Numbered from the stretch's first letter, positions 38,301 to 47,676 are shown. The stretch is 64,000 nt of DNA from Enterovibrio nigricans DSM 22720 (GCF_900167155.1 NZ_FUXU01000015.1:1-64000); one strand, 5' to 3'. The notes: generated by a model not told the origin, from the sequence alone. Translations and numbers: made by a program.

Positions 38301-40223
38301 CGTGTACGCCCACAATTCTGGTCACGTTCAGTCGCTTTCGGATGGAACGGATGTGTGGGCAACCGTAACGTATGACGGACAAACATCGAATGTCGCCAGC
38401 GGGCAGCACTATGCTAACTTTTTTCAAATTACGCCGTATCCTTTACGACGACGCAAGACGCGACATCATATTCTTTGACAGATGATCACAACGGTGCATT
38501 TCAAATTAATTCAAGTACTGGCGTCGTGACCGTTAGAGACAGCTCCAAGCTGGATTTTGAAACTGATCCATATCCAACCGTGACGGTGAGAGCGGTGGAT
38601 GCATCAGGGAATGTTTCCATTAAGACTTTCGGGATCACGCTTACCGATGATTTTTCCGCTGTCGCTGATAGCTATTCGATAACGGAAGAAGGGACGTTAA
38701 CGGTAAATCAAGCGTCAGGCCTGCTCTCTAACGACACAGGCGATACAAACAATGCCATTGAAGTCGCGACGGATGCCTCGGGCAGCAACGCGGCAACCGT
38801 CTCAGGTGCGGTGACATTTACCACCACCTTGGGGGGGACGGTCACGGTCAATCCAGATGGTTCATTTACCTATGTTGCGCCGCTACTTGATCATTCATCT
38901 TCCTCTAGCATTGAAGACAGTTTTTACTACCGTGTAGGTGACGGAAGCTGGACAAAAGTGGCTCTGAATGTGGATGACATGGATATCACGGCCAATGATG
39001 ACAGTGACAGTGACAGCGTTGGCGAGTTGGGGTCAATCTATGGCAATGTCATTACAGACAGTAGCGGTGCCGATACTGTTGCGTCAGATGCCAAAGTGAC
39101 GTCCGTTCTTTATGATGGAACAACCTTCTTTGTGTCTGGTGCAACAACCATTACAGCGACCCACGGGACGCTGACAATCAGTCCGGACGGGAGCTATACC
39201 TTTGTATCGTCGGTGTCTGGTTCTGGACCATACAGCGATGAGCTATTTACTTACACCTTGGGTGATAACGACGGCGATACGGATACTGCCGTATTGACAA
39301 TCACCCATGATTTATCCATGACTGCAGTGGCAGACGTGGTTTCCGTCTATGAATCCAGCCTGACTTACGGGTCGGATTATGGTGCTGATCTGCACTATCG
39401 TGTTGGGAATGTATTGGACAATGACTTGGGCATTACGGGAGATGCGCAAGTAGATACTGTTGAATGGAATGGCACCACCTACAACCCTGATGGATCGGGG
39501 ATTATTGTCATTCCCACAGACCACGGCGAATTCACGCTTTACACCGAGAACTATGGCGTCCATCGCGCGGGTGAATATCAGTTTCTGCTGACGTCAGCGA
39601 GTGATGGTAGCAATGAAACAGAGGTGTTTACTTACAATGTGTCTAATTCATCGGAGTCAGTCAGTTCAACCGTTACTGTCAGTATCATTGATGACCCGAT
39701 CATTTCATTTGCGGGTTTGAGTACCGATGACACGTTTACAGGCACCTCGGCAAATGAAACGATTTATGGTGGTGGTGGTGATGATACCCTGGACGGCGGG
39801 TTAGGCGATGACCTTATTGTTGGCGGAGCGGGCGATGATACGCTCACGGGTGGCAGTGGTACGGATACGTTTAAATTCCTGCAAGCAGACGTTGAAGGGC
39901 AAGCGGGCGTGACCATTGGTCATATTACTGATTTCGATCTGCTAAATGACGTGCTGGACTTGTCCGATTTACTGCAAGATGAAACGGACGCAACCATGGA
40001 TGACTATCTGTCAGTGTTAGACGATGGGTCCGGGCATGCTGTCATCAGTATTTCCAGTCATGGTGATGGCAATATAGACCAACAAATTGTGTTCGATAAT
40101 CTGAGTGTGTCAGACATGGCAACAGCATACTCTATCGATACTTCTGGAAAATCGGACAGCGAAGTAAGTCATCTGGTTTTGGAGTCGATGATGATGCAGG
40201 CGTATCTCAATATCGATCATTAG
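35374..40223 (+). pseudogene. Large cadherin-repeat/RTX adhesin with type I secretion signal, frameshifted
   Basis: After one base is restored the protein has about 1615 residues. A N-terminal region of about 170 residues has no signal peptide. About eight cadherin-like repeats of roughly 100 residues follow (e.g. SYSLSDDAGGRFTVDPSTG), then three VCBS/cadherin-like-fold repeats. RTX nonapeptides (GGGGDDTLDGGLGDDLIVGG) precede a C-terminal T1SS target domain (FKFLQADVEGQAG to the end). The frame breaks at a T6 run (38419-38424), where seven T restore NFFSNYAVSF. Repeat 8 carries an inserted module of about 95 residues (RWHAHGWGNVTGIHANG). No T1SS transporter genes lie beside it. It is probably a surface adhesin or biofilm protein. 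Confidence 0.85.
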
Positions 40224-40253
40224 CGCTGCCAAAGGTCTATAAAAGTCACACGC

Positions 40254-40295
40254 AAAGAAAAGGTCAGGCAAAAAATGCCTGACCTTTTCTTTTTT
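40254..40295. terminator. Strong bidirectional terminator
   Basis: Perfect 16-base arms (40254-40269 and 40277-40292) surround an A-rich loop, with A/T tracts on both sides. It serves both the adhesin gene and the convergent metal-permease gene. Confidence 0.9.
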
Positions 40296-41640
40296 ACATG
40301 CTCATGCCCATTCCGGCATTGGCTTTTTTACCAATACGGTAAAACCAAACCGACAGGGGTATGAAAATCAGATTCATGATGGTGGTGAAGTTCATGCCGA
40401 AACCATCTTGAACGAGGGGCCGTAGCGACGAATCGTTTACCGCGAAACCCAGTGCATGGAAAACGATATCGACACTCAGTCCGGTCAGTAATATGGCGAC
40501 AAAGAGTAAGCCCACCATCCATTTTGCAGGTCGAACACCATAGTATTTTTGGTAAACCCGCATCATGGGAATCGTAAGTACATCAGCAAAAATAAAACCA
40601 ATCACACCGCCGAACGAAATTCCCCCGTGCCAAAGTGCTGCGGCCAGAAGCAAATTACCGACTGAGCATACGTAGGCAATCATGGCCACGAAAATACCAA
40701 TGATCACATCGAGGAATGAATGTAACCAAACGGGGAGGTTGGCATCACTGCTGATGAACAGCGCGCGCCAGCCTTCCAACGGCACAATGGTAATTAATAG
40801 GGAAGAGACTACGACACCTATCAAAATTTCTTTGCCTATCATCGCCAAGTCCATATGGAAAAATCCAGCAGCTTTCGTCATTTTACTTGGTGGGGTATGT
40901 GGCATCTCAGATGTATTGGAACCATGCATGTGCGCATGCGAATCGTGGTTCATAGAACCCATGTCCATGCCACAGTCGCTTTTAGGCTCGTCGTGATGCA
41001 TTTCACTGTGAGAGTGCATGCCATGGTCATGGTGCATATGTTCGTGGTTTTCGCTATGCATACCCGCCATGCCACAATCATCAACTTCTTTCTCTGGGTG
41101 CATTTGTTTATGGTCTTCATGATGCATGTCGCCCATATCCATACCGCAGTCGTGTTTAGCGACAGGTGCCCCTTCTGAGTCCAATTTGTTTCTTAGTTCT
41201 TGCTCGACGTCCTTTGGGAAGAAGCGGGTGAAAAGCAACGCAACAAAGCAGATAAGCAGTAATCCGCCAAGGATTTCCCCCCAGAGAAACGTCCAGCCGA
41301 GTAAAGCGACGAGAACAATAAACATTTCTACGATGAGGTTGGTGCTCGATACCAAAAAGGCCATTGCGTTAGCCAATGTGGCTTTTTTAAGAAGTAAAGT
41401 ATGGGAGAGAGAAGCTGCTGCGTAGGAGCACGAGGACGAGACCACGCCTAATAACGTGGTAATGGATAAGCTTCTGACGCTGGTATGTCCTAGGTGCGCT
41501 GAAACGGTATCAACAGGCAGCATATTGCGAATAAATGACGACAGTATCAGGCCGAAGGCTAGGGGCCAATATATCTGCCAAACCATGTTGAAAAAGACAT
41601 CCAGAATGTGAAAAACGATATTGCTATCACCACTTCCCAT
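40294..41640 (-). CDS. SO_0444-type Cu/Zn efflux permease with His/Met-rich loop
   Basis: About 448 residues of the DUF318/ArsP-like permease family. Two blocks of membrane helices flank a cytoplasmic loop packed with His, Met, Cys and Asp (about 160-255). The loop contains three copies of a DCGMDMG-like unit and many HxxMH clusters. Members of this SO_0444 group export Cu and Zn. The ATG at 41640 is preferred because GAGGG lies 8 bases upstream. The downstream His-rich small gene and a wHTH gene suggest a metal-stress locus. Confidence 0.85.
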   Translation of the reverse strand: MGSGDSNIVFHILDVFFNMVWQIYWPLAFGLILSSFIRNMLPVDTVSAHLGHTSVRSLSITTLLGVVSSSCSYAAASLSHTLLLKKATLANAMAFLVSSTNLIVEMFIVLVALLGWTFLWGEILGGLLLICFVALLFTRFFPKDVEQELRNKLDSEGAPVAKHDCGMDMGDMHHEDHKQMHPEKEVDDCGMAGMHSENHEHMHHDHGMHSHSEMHHDEPKSDCGMDMGSMNHDSHAHMHGSNTSEMPHTPPSKMTKAAGFFHMDLAMIGKEILIGVVVSSLLITIVPLEGWRALFISSDANLPVWLHSFLDVIIGIFVAMIAYVCSVGNLLLAAALWHGGISFGGVIGFIFADVLTIPMMRVYQKYYGVRPAKWMVGLLFVAILLTGLSVDIVFHALGFAVNDSSLRPLVQDGFGMNFTTIMNLIFIPLSVWFYRIGKKANAGMGMSM

Positions 41641-41730
41641 TGTTGAACCCTCATTTGGTGAGTTTGGAAGTAAGGCTAGTCGTGGGTGATGCACTTTGGT
41701 GTATCACCTAAGATGCAAGCAAGTAACAAC

Positions 41731-41753
41731 GAAGCCCGCGTGAGGCGGGCTTC
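41731..41753 (-). terminator. Hairpin between the His-rich gene and the permease gene
   Basis: Arms GAAGCCCGC / GCGGGCTTC with a 5-base loop lie about 25 bases after the His-rich gene. No strong T-run follows in either direction, so partial read-through into the permease is plausible. Confidence 0.55.
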
Positions 41754-41778
41754 TTAGGCAATAAAAAATATTTGCAGG

Positions 41779-42027
41779 CTATTCTTCGTTGTCGTCTGGG
41801 CCCATGACGATGGTTACTGGGCCGTAGTAATGATGGTGATGGTGAGTTGTTCGGTGATGGTGATGCGTACCTTTATGGGTGTCTACACCGCCGTGTAAGT
41901 GATGGCCGTGGCTAGGCTCATGAGCACGATAGTCCATATGATCTTTATTGTGTTTATGCTCTACGTCGTCGCCGTAAGCATGTTCCATTGTTTCATGGGT
42001 GGACACTTTGGTTTTTTGCTGCGCCAT
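41779..42027 (-). CDS. 82-aa histidine-rich protein, probable metal-binding
   Basis: This 82-residue cytoplasmic-looking protein (no signal peptide) has 20 or so His residues. They sit in clusters such as GHHLHGG, HHHHRTT and HHHHHYY, and it ends in an acidic GPDDNEE tail. An AGGAGG site stands 5 bases before the ATG, showing strong translation. It is read toward the Cu/Zn permease gene, suggesting a metal buffer or sensor for that exporter. I recognise no named family. Confidence 0.7.
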   Translation of the reverse strand: MAQQKTKVSTHETMEHAYGDDVEHKHNKDHMDYRAHEPSHGHHLHGGVDTHKGTHHHHRTTHHHHHYYGPVTIVMGPDDNEE

Positions 42028-42477
42028 AATGGCCTCCTGATACGGATAGTTGTGTGTCTATATAGCTTTCTTGCTTAACTTCATTTCATTGTAACGCCTA
42101 AAAATCACGTAAAAGCAGCAGGAAAATTGAAATATAAGTTCTCGCTGGCTTTCGAAAATCTTCGCTTTCATCGAGACCAATTGCCCTTAACAATGAACAC
42201 GGGATCGTAGTGACGTCGATGAGTTGGCTTTCTCCTACCCACAATGTTCCGCATGTATTTAGTCAACACCTAGTCTGGCATTAAACTTTTCCGATTGAGG
42301 TTCTATTGGTGTGTCATTCCTGAGATAACGAGAGAAAAGTCAATAGGCATGAGATGTGGCTAAAAGTGGCTTTCCAAGGTTACTTCTGTGAGCCTTGGCA
42401 CCGATCATCAACCCCGTACTTTTTCCCTAACAGATAGCCGTTACACTGTTGGGAAACAAAAAAAAGAGGGGATACAT
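42028..42477. other. 450-base spacer before the wHTH gene
   Basis: No gene seen in the part before 42478. The frame of the following gene stays open upstream to a GTG at 42388, but without an RBS. No known metal-regulator operator was recognised. Confidence 0.4.
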
Positions 42478-42774
42478 TTGTCAGCACCCAGCAAAACCAA
42501 AACCAGCTTTTATCGCCGCCTTTTAGTGGCTTACCTTATTGATGAAGGTGTAAACACCGTGCCCGCCATAATAGGTGAAACAGGGATGCCGAGACGGACT
42601 GCGCAGGATACGATTGATGCATTAGCCGAACTTGATATTGAGGTGCAGTTTGTTGGTGCCAACAAAAACGGTGGGTATCAAATCTCTGATTGGGGGGCGA
42701 TCAATAAATCATGGGTGAAGAGGAATCTGTCTTTTATCAAGGAAACGCTGAACTATCCTCTTCAATCCAGCTAG
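42478..42774 (+). CDS. Small winged helix-turn-helix regulator
   Basis: About 98 residues. The TTG at 42478 is chosen because AGAGGGGA lies 5 bases upstream; an open GTG at 42388 would add 30 residues with no RBS. The protein has a wHTH fold at about residues 10-75 (YRRLLVAYLIDEGVNTVPAIIGETGMPRRTAQDTIDAL) with a wing-like YQISDWG. No effector domain is visible. It may act on nearby genes, but target and signal are unknown. A bidirectional terminator separates it from mgsA. Confidence 0.75.
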   Translation: MSAPSKTKTSFYRRLLVAYLIDEGVNTVPAIIGETGMPRRTAQDTIDALAELDIEVQFVGANKNGGYQISDWGAINKSWVKRNLSFIKETLNYPLQSS

Positions 42775-42789
42775 GCATCACCCATAAAA

Positions 42790-42812
42790 AAACGCCCAAG
42801 AGTTGGGCGTTT
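42790..42812. terminator. Bidirectional terminator between the wHTH gene and mgsA
   Basis: Arms AAACGCCCAA / TTGGGCGTTT with a 3-base loop. The A-tract on the minus-strand exit side makes it efficient for mgsA. Confidence 0.85.
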
Positions 42813-42838
42813 AAATTCAACGTGTTGATTATCGACGA

Positions 42839-43294
42839 TTACAGTCGTTCTGCCAGATAGGCGTCGTAATCAGGTACTTCGATTTCTACTTCTTGTGCCA
42901 TTATAGGCGAAGTAATGAGATAGCCCGCTGATGCGCGGTTAATGGCAACGGGAATATTCCAAACCGCGGCAATACGAAGCAGTGCTTTAACATCAGGATC
43001 ATGGGGTACTGCACTCAAGGGATCCCAGAAGAAAATCAGAACGTCGATTTTCTTTTCGCAGATCATGGCACCGAGTTGTTGGTCGCCGCCCATCGGGCCG
43101 CTCATCAAAGAGGTGATTGAAAGTCCGGTCTCTTTGCCAAGTAAATTCCCTGTTGTGCCTGTGGCAAAAAGTGAATGTTGAGACAGTTCTTCTCTATTTT
43201 CTTTTACCCAACGAACCAGCTCGGATTTGCAGTGGTCGTGAGCAACAAGGGCGACTTGCTTGCGCGAATTTACTTTACGAGTGGTGGACTTCAT
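42839..43294 (-). CDS. mgsA: Methylglyoxal synthase MgsA
   Basis: This 151-residue enzyme converts dihydroxyacetone phosphate to methylglyoxal and phosphate, a bypass of lower glycolysis under phosphate limitation. The signature stretch [13 protein letters not shown], containing the catalytic Asp, is intact, as is the phosphate-site segment [14 protein letters not shown]. The length matches the family. It is a single gene with its own terminator. No regulatory sites were recognised. Confidence 0.96.
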   Translation of the reverse strand: MKSTTRKVNSRKQVALVAHDHCKSELVRWVKENREELSQHSLFATGTTGNLLGKETGLSITSLMSGPMGGDQQLGAMICEKKIDVLIFFWDPLSAVPHDPDVKALLRIAAVWNIPVAINRASAGYLITSPIMAQEVEIEVPDYDAYLAERL

Positions 43295-43438
43295 TCTTAA
43301 CTTCTTTATTTAGAGGAAAAACAGAAAGCACATTCTGAATGATGTTCATTGTCATCTGCGACAACCAACGGTGATTTTCCCGACAGGGATCAGTAATTCA
43401 TACGGACTGATTGTGACATGTCTCATACCCCTAATCAC

Positions 43439-43468
43439 CTATCTATCACTTTGACTCGTGATGGATAG
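43439..43468 (-). repeat. Hairpin just downstream of mobB
   Basis: Arms CTATCTATCAC / GTGATGGATAG (one G-T pair) with an 8-base loop abut the mobB stop. No T-run follows on the minus strand, so termination efficiency is doubtful. Confidence 0.45.
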
Positions 43469-43470
43469 CA

Positions 43471-44058
43471 CTAATTACTCGAATAAGCGCGGTATTTTTG
43501 TTCTTTCGAACCATGCTCAAGCCAATGTAGGATGAATTGCGCGACGTGGGTGGGCTGGTTTAAATCCAATGTTTCAATATTCATCTCGTTTCTCTGATGC
43601 ATCTCGACGGCACCATCAGTGGCCAGCGCGACAATATTATTGTCGATTTGACAGAGAAGAGGTTTACCGTAACTTGGACGATGCACCTCTATTTTTGTCA
43701 ATGTGGCATCGCGAAACCCCTCAACCAAGATGACGTCTAGGCGTGAATGGTCTAACTGTGCCAAGCACTCTGTCAGCGCTGGTTCTCGGTTTTCAACATC
43801 ATGGTATTCGAAAAAAAGCATATGCCGCTGGGCGGTAGCCAAAAGCAGCTGATCGCTTCCTGCATAGCGTAAACGATAGCTATCCTTCGTTGGTGGATCC
43901 GGTTCAATTGTATGGTGGCTGTGCTTAAGTACGCCAACTCGCAATCCTCGTGCTTTGATCTGCGGGATAACTTGTTCAAGCAATGTCGTTTTTCCTGAGC
44001 CGCTGAATCCGGCAAAGCCGATAACGGGTGTTAACTTGTTGGAATCCATAATCTTCAT
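43471..44058 (-). CDS. mobB: Molybdopterin-guanine dinucleotide biosynthesis adapter MobB
   Basis: This 195-residue GTP-binding protein has the Walker A motif GFSGSGKTT and the family stretch GLRVGVLKHSHH-x-EPDPPTKDSYRLRYAGSDQ. MobB assists MobA in attaching GMP to molybdopterin, giving the cofactor of DMSO-reductase-family enzymes. No mobA is adjacent. Either the first or the fourth codon could be the start, a 3-residue difference. The family length is about 175. Confidence 0.92.
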   Translation of the reverse strand: MKIMDSNKLTPVIGFAGFSGSGKTTLLEQVIPQIKARGLRVGVLKHSHHTIEPDPPTKDSYRLRYAGSDQLLLATAQRHMLFFEYHDVENREPALTECLAQLDHSRLDVILVEGFRDATLTKIEVHRPSYGKPLLCQIDNNIVALATDGAVEMHQRNEMNIETLDLNQPTHVAQFILHWLEHGSKEQKYRAYSSN

Positions 44059-44325
44059 TGCCCTAAATGCAAAGTGTCATTCTAAAAAGTGATAAGGCCC
44101 AAAATAAATCGGTACGCGTACAAGATTAAGACGTGCACGATAGCGAAGAGGCACTACAGTTAGTCATAGTTAATCGTTGTTATCTAAAATACAAACCAAC
44201 ACGAGCCTGGCTGGGCAAGTATTCTATGCATCACAAAGTTCTTATGGATAAGCAATTGTGGGCATTAGTTGGCTTGATCCTGACTCGATAACTGCAGATA
44301 CATCTGATTATCACGGAGCGATAAT

Positions 44326-44826
44326 ATGTGGGTTACACTCGATTTTGAAGCATCAGGTCTCACTGAAGCATCATATCCGATTGAAGTAGGCTATAGCCTT
44401 CCTGATGGGTCAAGCGTTAGCTTGCTTATCAACCCCGAATCATCCTCAGAAAACTGGCAGTACTGGGACGATTATGCTGAGAACGAAATCCACGGCATAA
44501 GCAGACAAGAACTTATGACAAAAGGTATGTCAGTGTTTGATGTCTGTGCGCATCTGAACAGCAGATTATGCGTTTATGATGATGTCATTTGCGACAGTCA
44601 GTGGGATTTGTTCTGGCTCGGACGACTCTACAAGTCGGCGCACATGCGACCAGCATTTACACTGACAGAAGTGGGGCATTGGCTCCAAGGAATCGATGGC
44701 ATACAAAAGTCGGATTTTATCTCCGCGTTGGATGCTTTGGGGCCGGCACCGCATCGTGCGGAAGCGGATGCAAAGTATATCCGTGATGCACTCTCTAAAT
44801 TACTCAATCGGCAACGCTGTTCATAA
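44326..44826 (+). CDS. DEDDh-family 3'-5' exonuclease-like protein
   Basis: This 166-residue protein opens with LDFEASGL, the D-x-E of Exo I (Asp/Glu metal ligands). An inner Asp in the CDSQWD stretch serves as Exo II and HRAEADA as the Exo III H-x-x-x-x-D. All four acidic ligands plus the general-base His are visible. The family includes DnaQ-type nucleases and oligoribonucleases. Substrate is unknown. GGAG precedes the ATG. It is followed 52 bases later by an EEP-family phosphoesterase in the same direction. Confidence 0.82.
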   Translation: MWVTLDFEASGLTEASYPIEVGYSLPDGSSVSLLINPESSSENWQYWDDYAENEIHGISRQELMTKGMSVFDVCAHLNSRLCVYDDVICDSQWDLFWLGRLYKSAHMRPAFTLTEVGHWLQGIDGIQKSDFISALDALGPAPHRAEADAKYIRDALSKLLNRQRCS

Positions 44827-44878
44827 ATGCCGGGACTAGGTTACCATTTGGGTCTTGTACCCTTTGGTGACCTAGAAT

Positions 44879-45961
44879 ATGACAGCGAAGCCTTCCACCG
44901 TTCGGTTCGCAACCTTTAATGTGGCAATGTCTGCGGACTTGCCCGATCTTGTGCATACAGAGCTTAAAAGTAACAGTAAGAGAATTCAGAAACTGGCCGC
45001 TGTCATTCAGCACTGCCGTCCGAATGTACTTCTGTTGTGTGAATTCGATCATCCGGGTGAAGGCGGGGATGCGGGTTCTCTCGCGTATTTTTGTCGCGAA
45101 TACTTGAGCACGGGTCAGTTTGGCCTTGAGCCTATTCACTATCCTTATCGCTATCTTCCGCCCTCGAATACCGGTTTGCCTGTATTGGACGATGATGTGT
45201 CGATGGCTCCTGAGAAAGCGCAAGGGTTTGGTCGTCATCACGGGCAGTACGGTTTCGTTGTATTGAGTCAGTATCCGTTAAGGGTAGATGACGTCAGAAC
45301 GTGGCAAACACTCTTGTGGAAAGACATGCCTCAATCGCGCATGCCTGTAGATTTCTACCCCGAAGAGTTTGCCGCCAAACTAAGGATGTCCTCCAAAAAT
45401 CACATTGCGATTCCTATTGAAATTGAGGGCTCAGCGATTACTTTGGTTGCATGCCACCCAACACCACCAGTTTTTGACGGTCCGGAGAAAAGAAATCTCA
45501 ACAGAAATGCTGACGAACTTAAACTGTTGGATGCGATCATCTCCGATGAAAATGCGTTGCGTGACGATAATGGTCTGCATGGTGGTGTTTGTGCAGAGAT
45601 GCCTTTTGTGGTGATGGGCGATCTGAACGCGGACAGCGCAAACGGTGATGGCGACAAGGCTGCAATACTATCCCTTATTAACCATCCAAGAGTGAATGCA
45701 AATGTCTCTCCTTCAAGTATCGGTGCCATAGAATACTTTGCTAACAAACACGTAAAGAATGAGGCACTGGCAACGCACAACCGGGGACTGAGGCTTGACT
45801 ATGTGCTGCCTTCACGTGAATTAACTGTAAAGGATTGCGGCGTTTTCTGGCCGCGCAAAGATGCCCCTTTGTATTCGCTTCTTACCGATAATCAAGGGCG
45901 TCTGTCATTTAAAGCACCCTCAGATCACCGTTTGGTTTGGGTGGATATTGACATTGATTAA
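44879..45961 (+). CDS. Endonuclease/exonuclease/phosphatase-family hydrolase
   Basis: This 360-residue EEP-fold protein has the motif set RFATFNVAM (Asn metal-site), LLLCEFDHPG (catalytic Glu), VMGDLNADS (Asp/Asn) and SDHRLVW (His general base). No signal peptide is seen. The fold covers DNases, sphingomyelinases and phosphodiesterases, so the substrate cannot be named. It is transcribed with the small DEDD exonuclease upstream. The length is above the usual 250-300 because of inserted loops. Confidence 0.85.
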   Translation: MTAKPSTVRFATFNVAMSADLPDLVHTELKSNSKRIQKLAAVIQHCRPNVLLLCEFDHPGEGGDAGSLAYFCREYLSTGQFGLEPIHYPYRYLPPSNTGLPVLDDDVSMAPEKAQGFGRHHGQYGFVVLSQYPLRVDDVRTWQTLLWKDMPQSRMPVDFYPEEFAAKLRMSSKNHIAIPIEIEGSAITLVACHPTPPVFDGPEKRNLNRNADELKLLDAIISDENALRDDNGLHGGVCAEMPFVVMGDLNADSANGDGDKAAILSLINHPRVNANVSPSSIGAIEYFANKHVKNEALATHNRGLRLDYVLPSRELTVKDCGVFWPRKDAPLYSLLTDNQGRLSFKAPSDHRLVWVDIDID

Positions 45962-45979
45962 GGGGGAGAGGAGTGTTGG

Positions 45980-46237
45980 CTAGTTTTCGAGCTTTTTTAC
46001 AACGAGGTTGCCAACGAAATATCCAGCACTGAATATCGCAACAAATACCAGAATCGTTGCAACGTAAGCGACGGCGTCTGGCAAGCCGAGTCCAAAACCA
46101 AAGCTAAAGCTCAGCCCTAGAAACGCTTCTTTGAGCCATTGTGAAGCGGGCGCATTCACACTCATGCCGATAGCGGCGATAAATGCCAAAAGTGCTAAAA
46201 GACCGATTTTGAGACCGATAAGGGTTGAACGTTGCAT
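45980..46237 (-). CDS. Small two-helix membrane protein, unknown
   Basis: This 85-residue protein has one N-terminal helix (about 7-28) and a second near 57-78, with a short loop rich in Phe/Gly between (SFSFGFGLGLPD). The C-terminal VVKKLEN is positively charged, so both ends are probably cytoplasmic. It has no neighbours in the same direction within 100 bases. I recognise no family. Confidence 0.6.
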   Translation of the reverse strand: MQRSTLIGLKIGLLALLAFIAAIGMSVNAPASQWLKEAFLGLSFSFGFGLGLPDAVAYVATILVFVAIFSAGYFVGNLVVKKLEN

Positions 46238-46340
46238 AAATGGCTCCTGAAATATATCGGAGCCAGTATATACCTAAACGATCTCAAATCCTCATCGTCA
46301 AATCAGATGGCAGCGATGACAAGGTAAGCGCGTTTAACCG

Positions 46341-47525
46341 TCACTTAATTGCGTGCGTGATAAATCGGCGAATTTCGTCGTTATCTTGCGGAGCGTTGAA
46401 AGACGGCGTGATTTTTTGTGGTGGGATGAATATACCTTTTTCAACCAAGCGATTGATCTGTGGAAGGTGCATCAATGCGGTTTTTCCGCAAAGCAAGTCC
46501 ATAAAGCCTTTCTCTTGTTCGTACGCATTTAGCACCTCATGGAAGCCTTTCAGGTAGAGATAGTCCTTGGTAAAACCACCACCACGATATACGCGTGCGG
46601 TAATTGTAAATGCCAAGTTTCGTTCAACACCATACTGCTCTTTCAACATCATGAATGTGGTGCGGAAAGATTTGTCTTTAATCATAGACTCCACGGCCAA
46701 CACGCGAAGAGCCAGAATTTTCAGACGTTTGATTGACAGATGGCCCGCCAAATACTCACTTAAAATTGCCATGCCTTCTTGTGTCATCGTATTTACGGGA
46801 CAACCTAGCGACAGTATTTTGAGTGGTTGTACGCGTGCATTAAGGGTGGTTACAAGGTGCACGCCCAGTTCGTGATGCGCCAGGGCGTTTGCTTCGACCA
46901 AGGGTACTTGTGCCGCGGAATTTATTTTTACGGACGTGCCGGAAACCAATGCATTGGCAATCATGTTGTCGTCAATCAGCAATTGGTAGTCGTATCCTTC
47001 ATGCTGTGCGAAGGCTTCCATGATGTGTTGAATGCCGGCCGCATCGACCAAGGCACAATCTTCATCGTCGGTGTCGGGCAAGTGCAGGATAAACGTTGCG
47101 TTACGAATGTCTTTTTCCGTCGGCTCGCCAAAATAGCGTAACGAATTGTAGAGAAATTCATTGCTTCCGATAGTTTGCAACTGATCGACTTTGTCAGCGT
47201 AGGAAACGATGACATCTTCATAGATTGTTTGAAGATCGGCGTCTTCAACTTTTTCGATGGGAAGGTTAAACAGCTGCCGTTTTAGTTGAAACGCATTCGC
47301 GACATTTTCTTTGTAGGTGAAAGTAGGTTCGAACGAATAGTGGCGCTTGAAAAAGTCTGCTTTTTGCTCTTTGTAATTTAAAGGGCTGACTGCCGAGAGT
47401 ATTTCGATACCATTGACTAAATTGAACAGTGCGTCATCAAGTTTCGCAGCATGGAGAAGGTCTGTGCGTGGGTAAGAAGTTAAACATCCTGTATTCAAAT
47501 TATGTCCCTCACTGCCCCTGGACAA
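46341..47525 (-). CDS. DUF1704 / QEGLA-motif metalloprotease-like protein
   Basis: About 394 residues (start uncertain; the frame opens with a TTG). The core carries the HExxxH motif (ALAHHELGVHLVTT) and a downstream Glu in TQEGMAILSEYLAG, the QEGLA-like motif that names the family. Recent work places eukaryotic DUF1704 members (MATCAP type) as zinc carboxypeptidases that detyrosinate proteins. The bacterial members are often annotated as flavohemoglobin expression modulators. Active-site residues are intact here. The natural substrate is unknown. Confidence 0.82.
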   Translation of the reverse strand: MSRGSEGHNLNTGCLTSYPRTDLLHAAKLDDALFNLVNGIEILSAVSPLNYKEQKADFFKRHYSFEPTFTYKENVANAFQLKRQLFNLPIEKVEDADLQTIYEDVIVSYADKVDQLQTIGSNEFLYNSLRYFGEPTEKDIRNATFILHLPDTDDEDCALVDAAGIQHIMEAFAQHEGYDYQLLIDDNMIANALVSGTSVKINSAAQVPLVEANALAHHELGVHLVTTLNARVQPLKILSLGCPVNTMTQEGMAILSEYLAGHLSIKRLKILALRVLAVESMIKDKSFRTTFMMLKEQYGVERNLAFTITARVYRGGGFTKDYLYLKGFHEVLNAYEQEKGFMDLLCGKTALMHLPQINRLVEKGIFIPPQKITPSFNAPQDNDEIRRFITHAIK

Positions 47526-47648
47526 GGGATCTTGTCACATCCTTGGGTACAACAAGGTATTGAGTATGCGTCGGTTTTGTGATTTCCACAACAAAAATGA
47601 GTGATTTTTCTTAGTTGAAATAGAGCAGGGCGTGAGGGCGAGAGTTAA

Positions 47649-47676
47649 CCGGCAGTGATAGATGATCACTCGCCGG
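47649..47676 (-). repeat. Nested inverted repeat downstream of a lipoprotein gene
   Basis: Outer arms CCGGC / GCCGG and inner arms GTGAT / ATCAC enclose a short loop. It lies 30 bases after the lipoprotein stop on the minus strand, without a T-run. Confidence 0.4.

Noticed and set aside
41026-41178. His/Met-rich stretch as a CRISPR-like or DNA repeat array
   Set aside because: The repetition is in the protein loop of the Cu/Zn exporter, with unequal units and no spacers.
44804-45241. Long minus-strand frame across the EEP gene
   Set aside because: It overlaps the domain-supported EEP gene, has no family features and no start signal.
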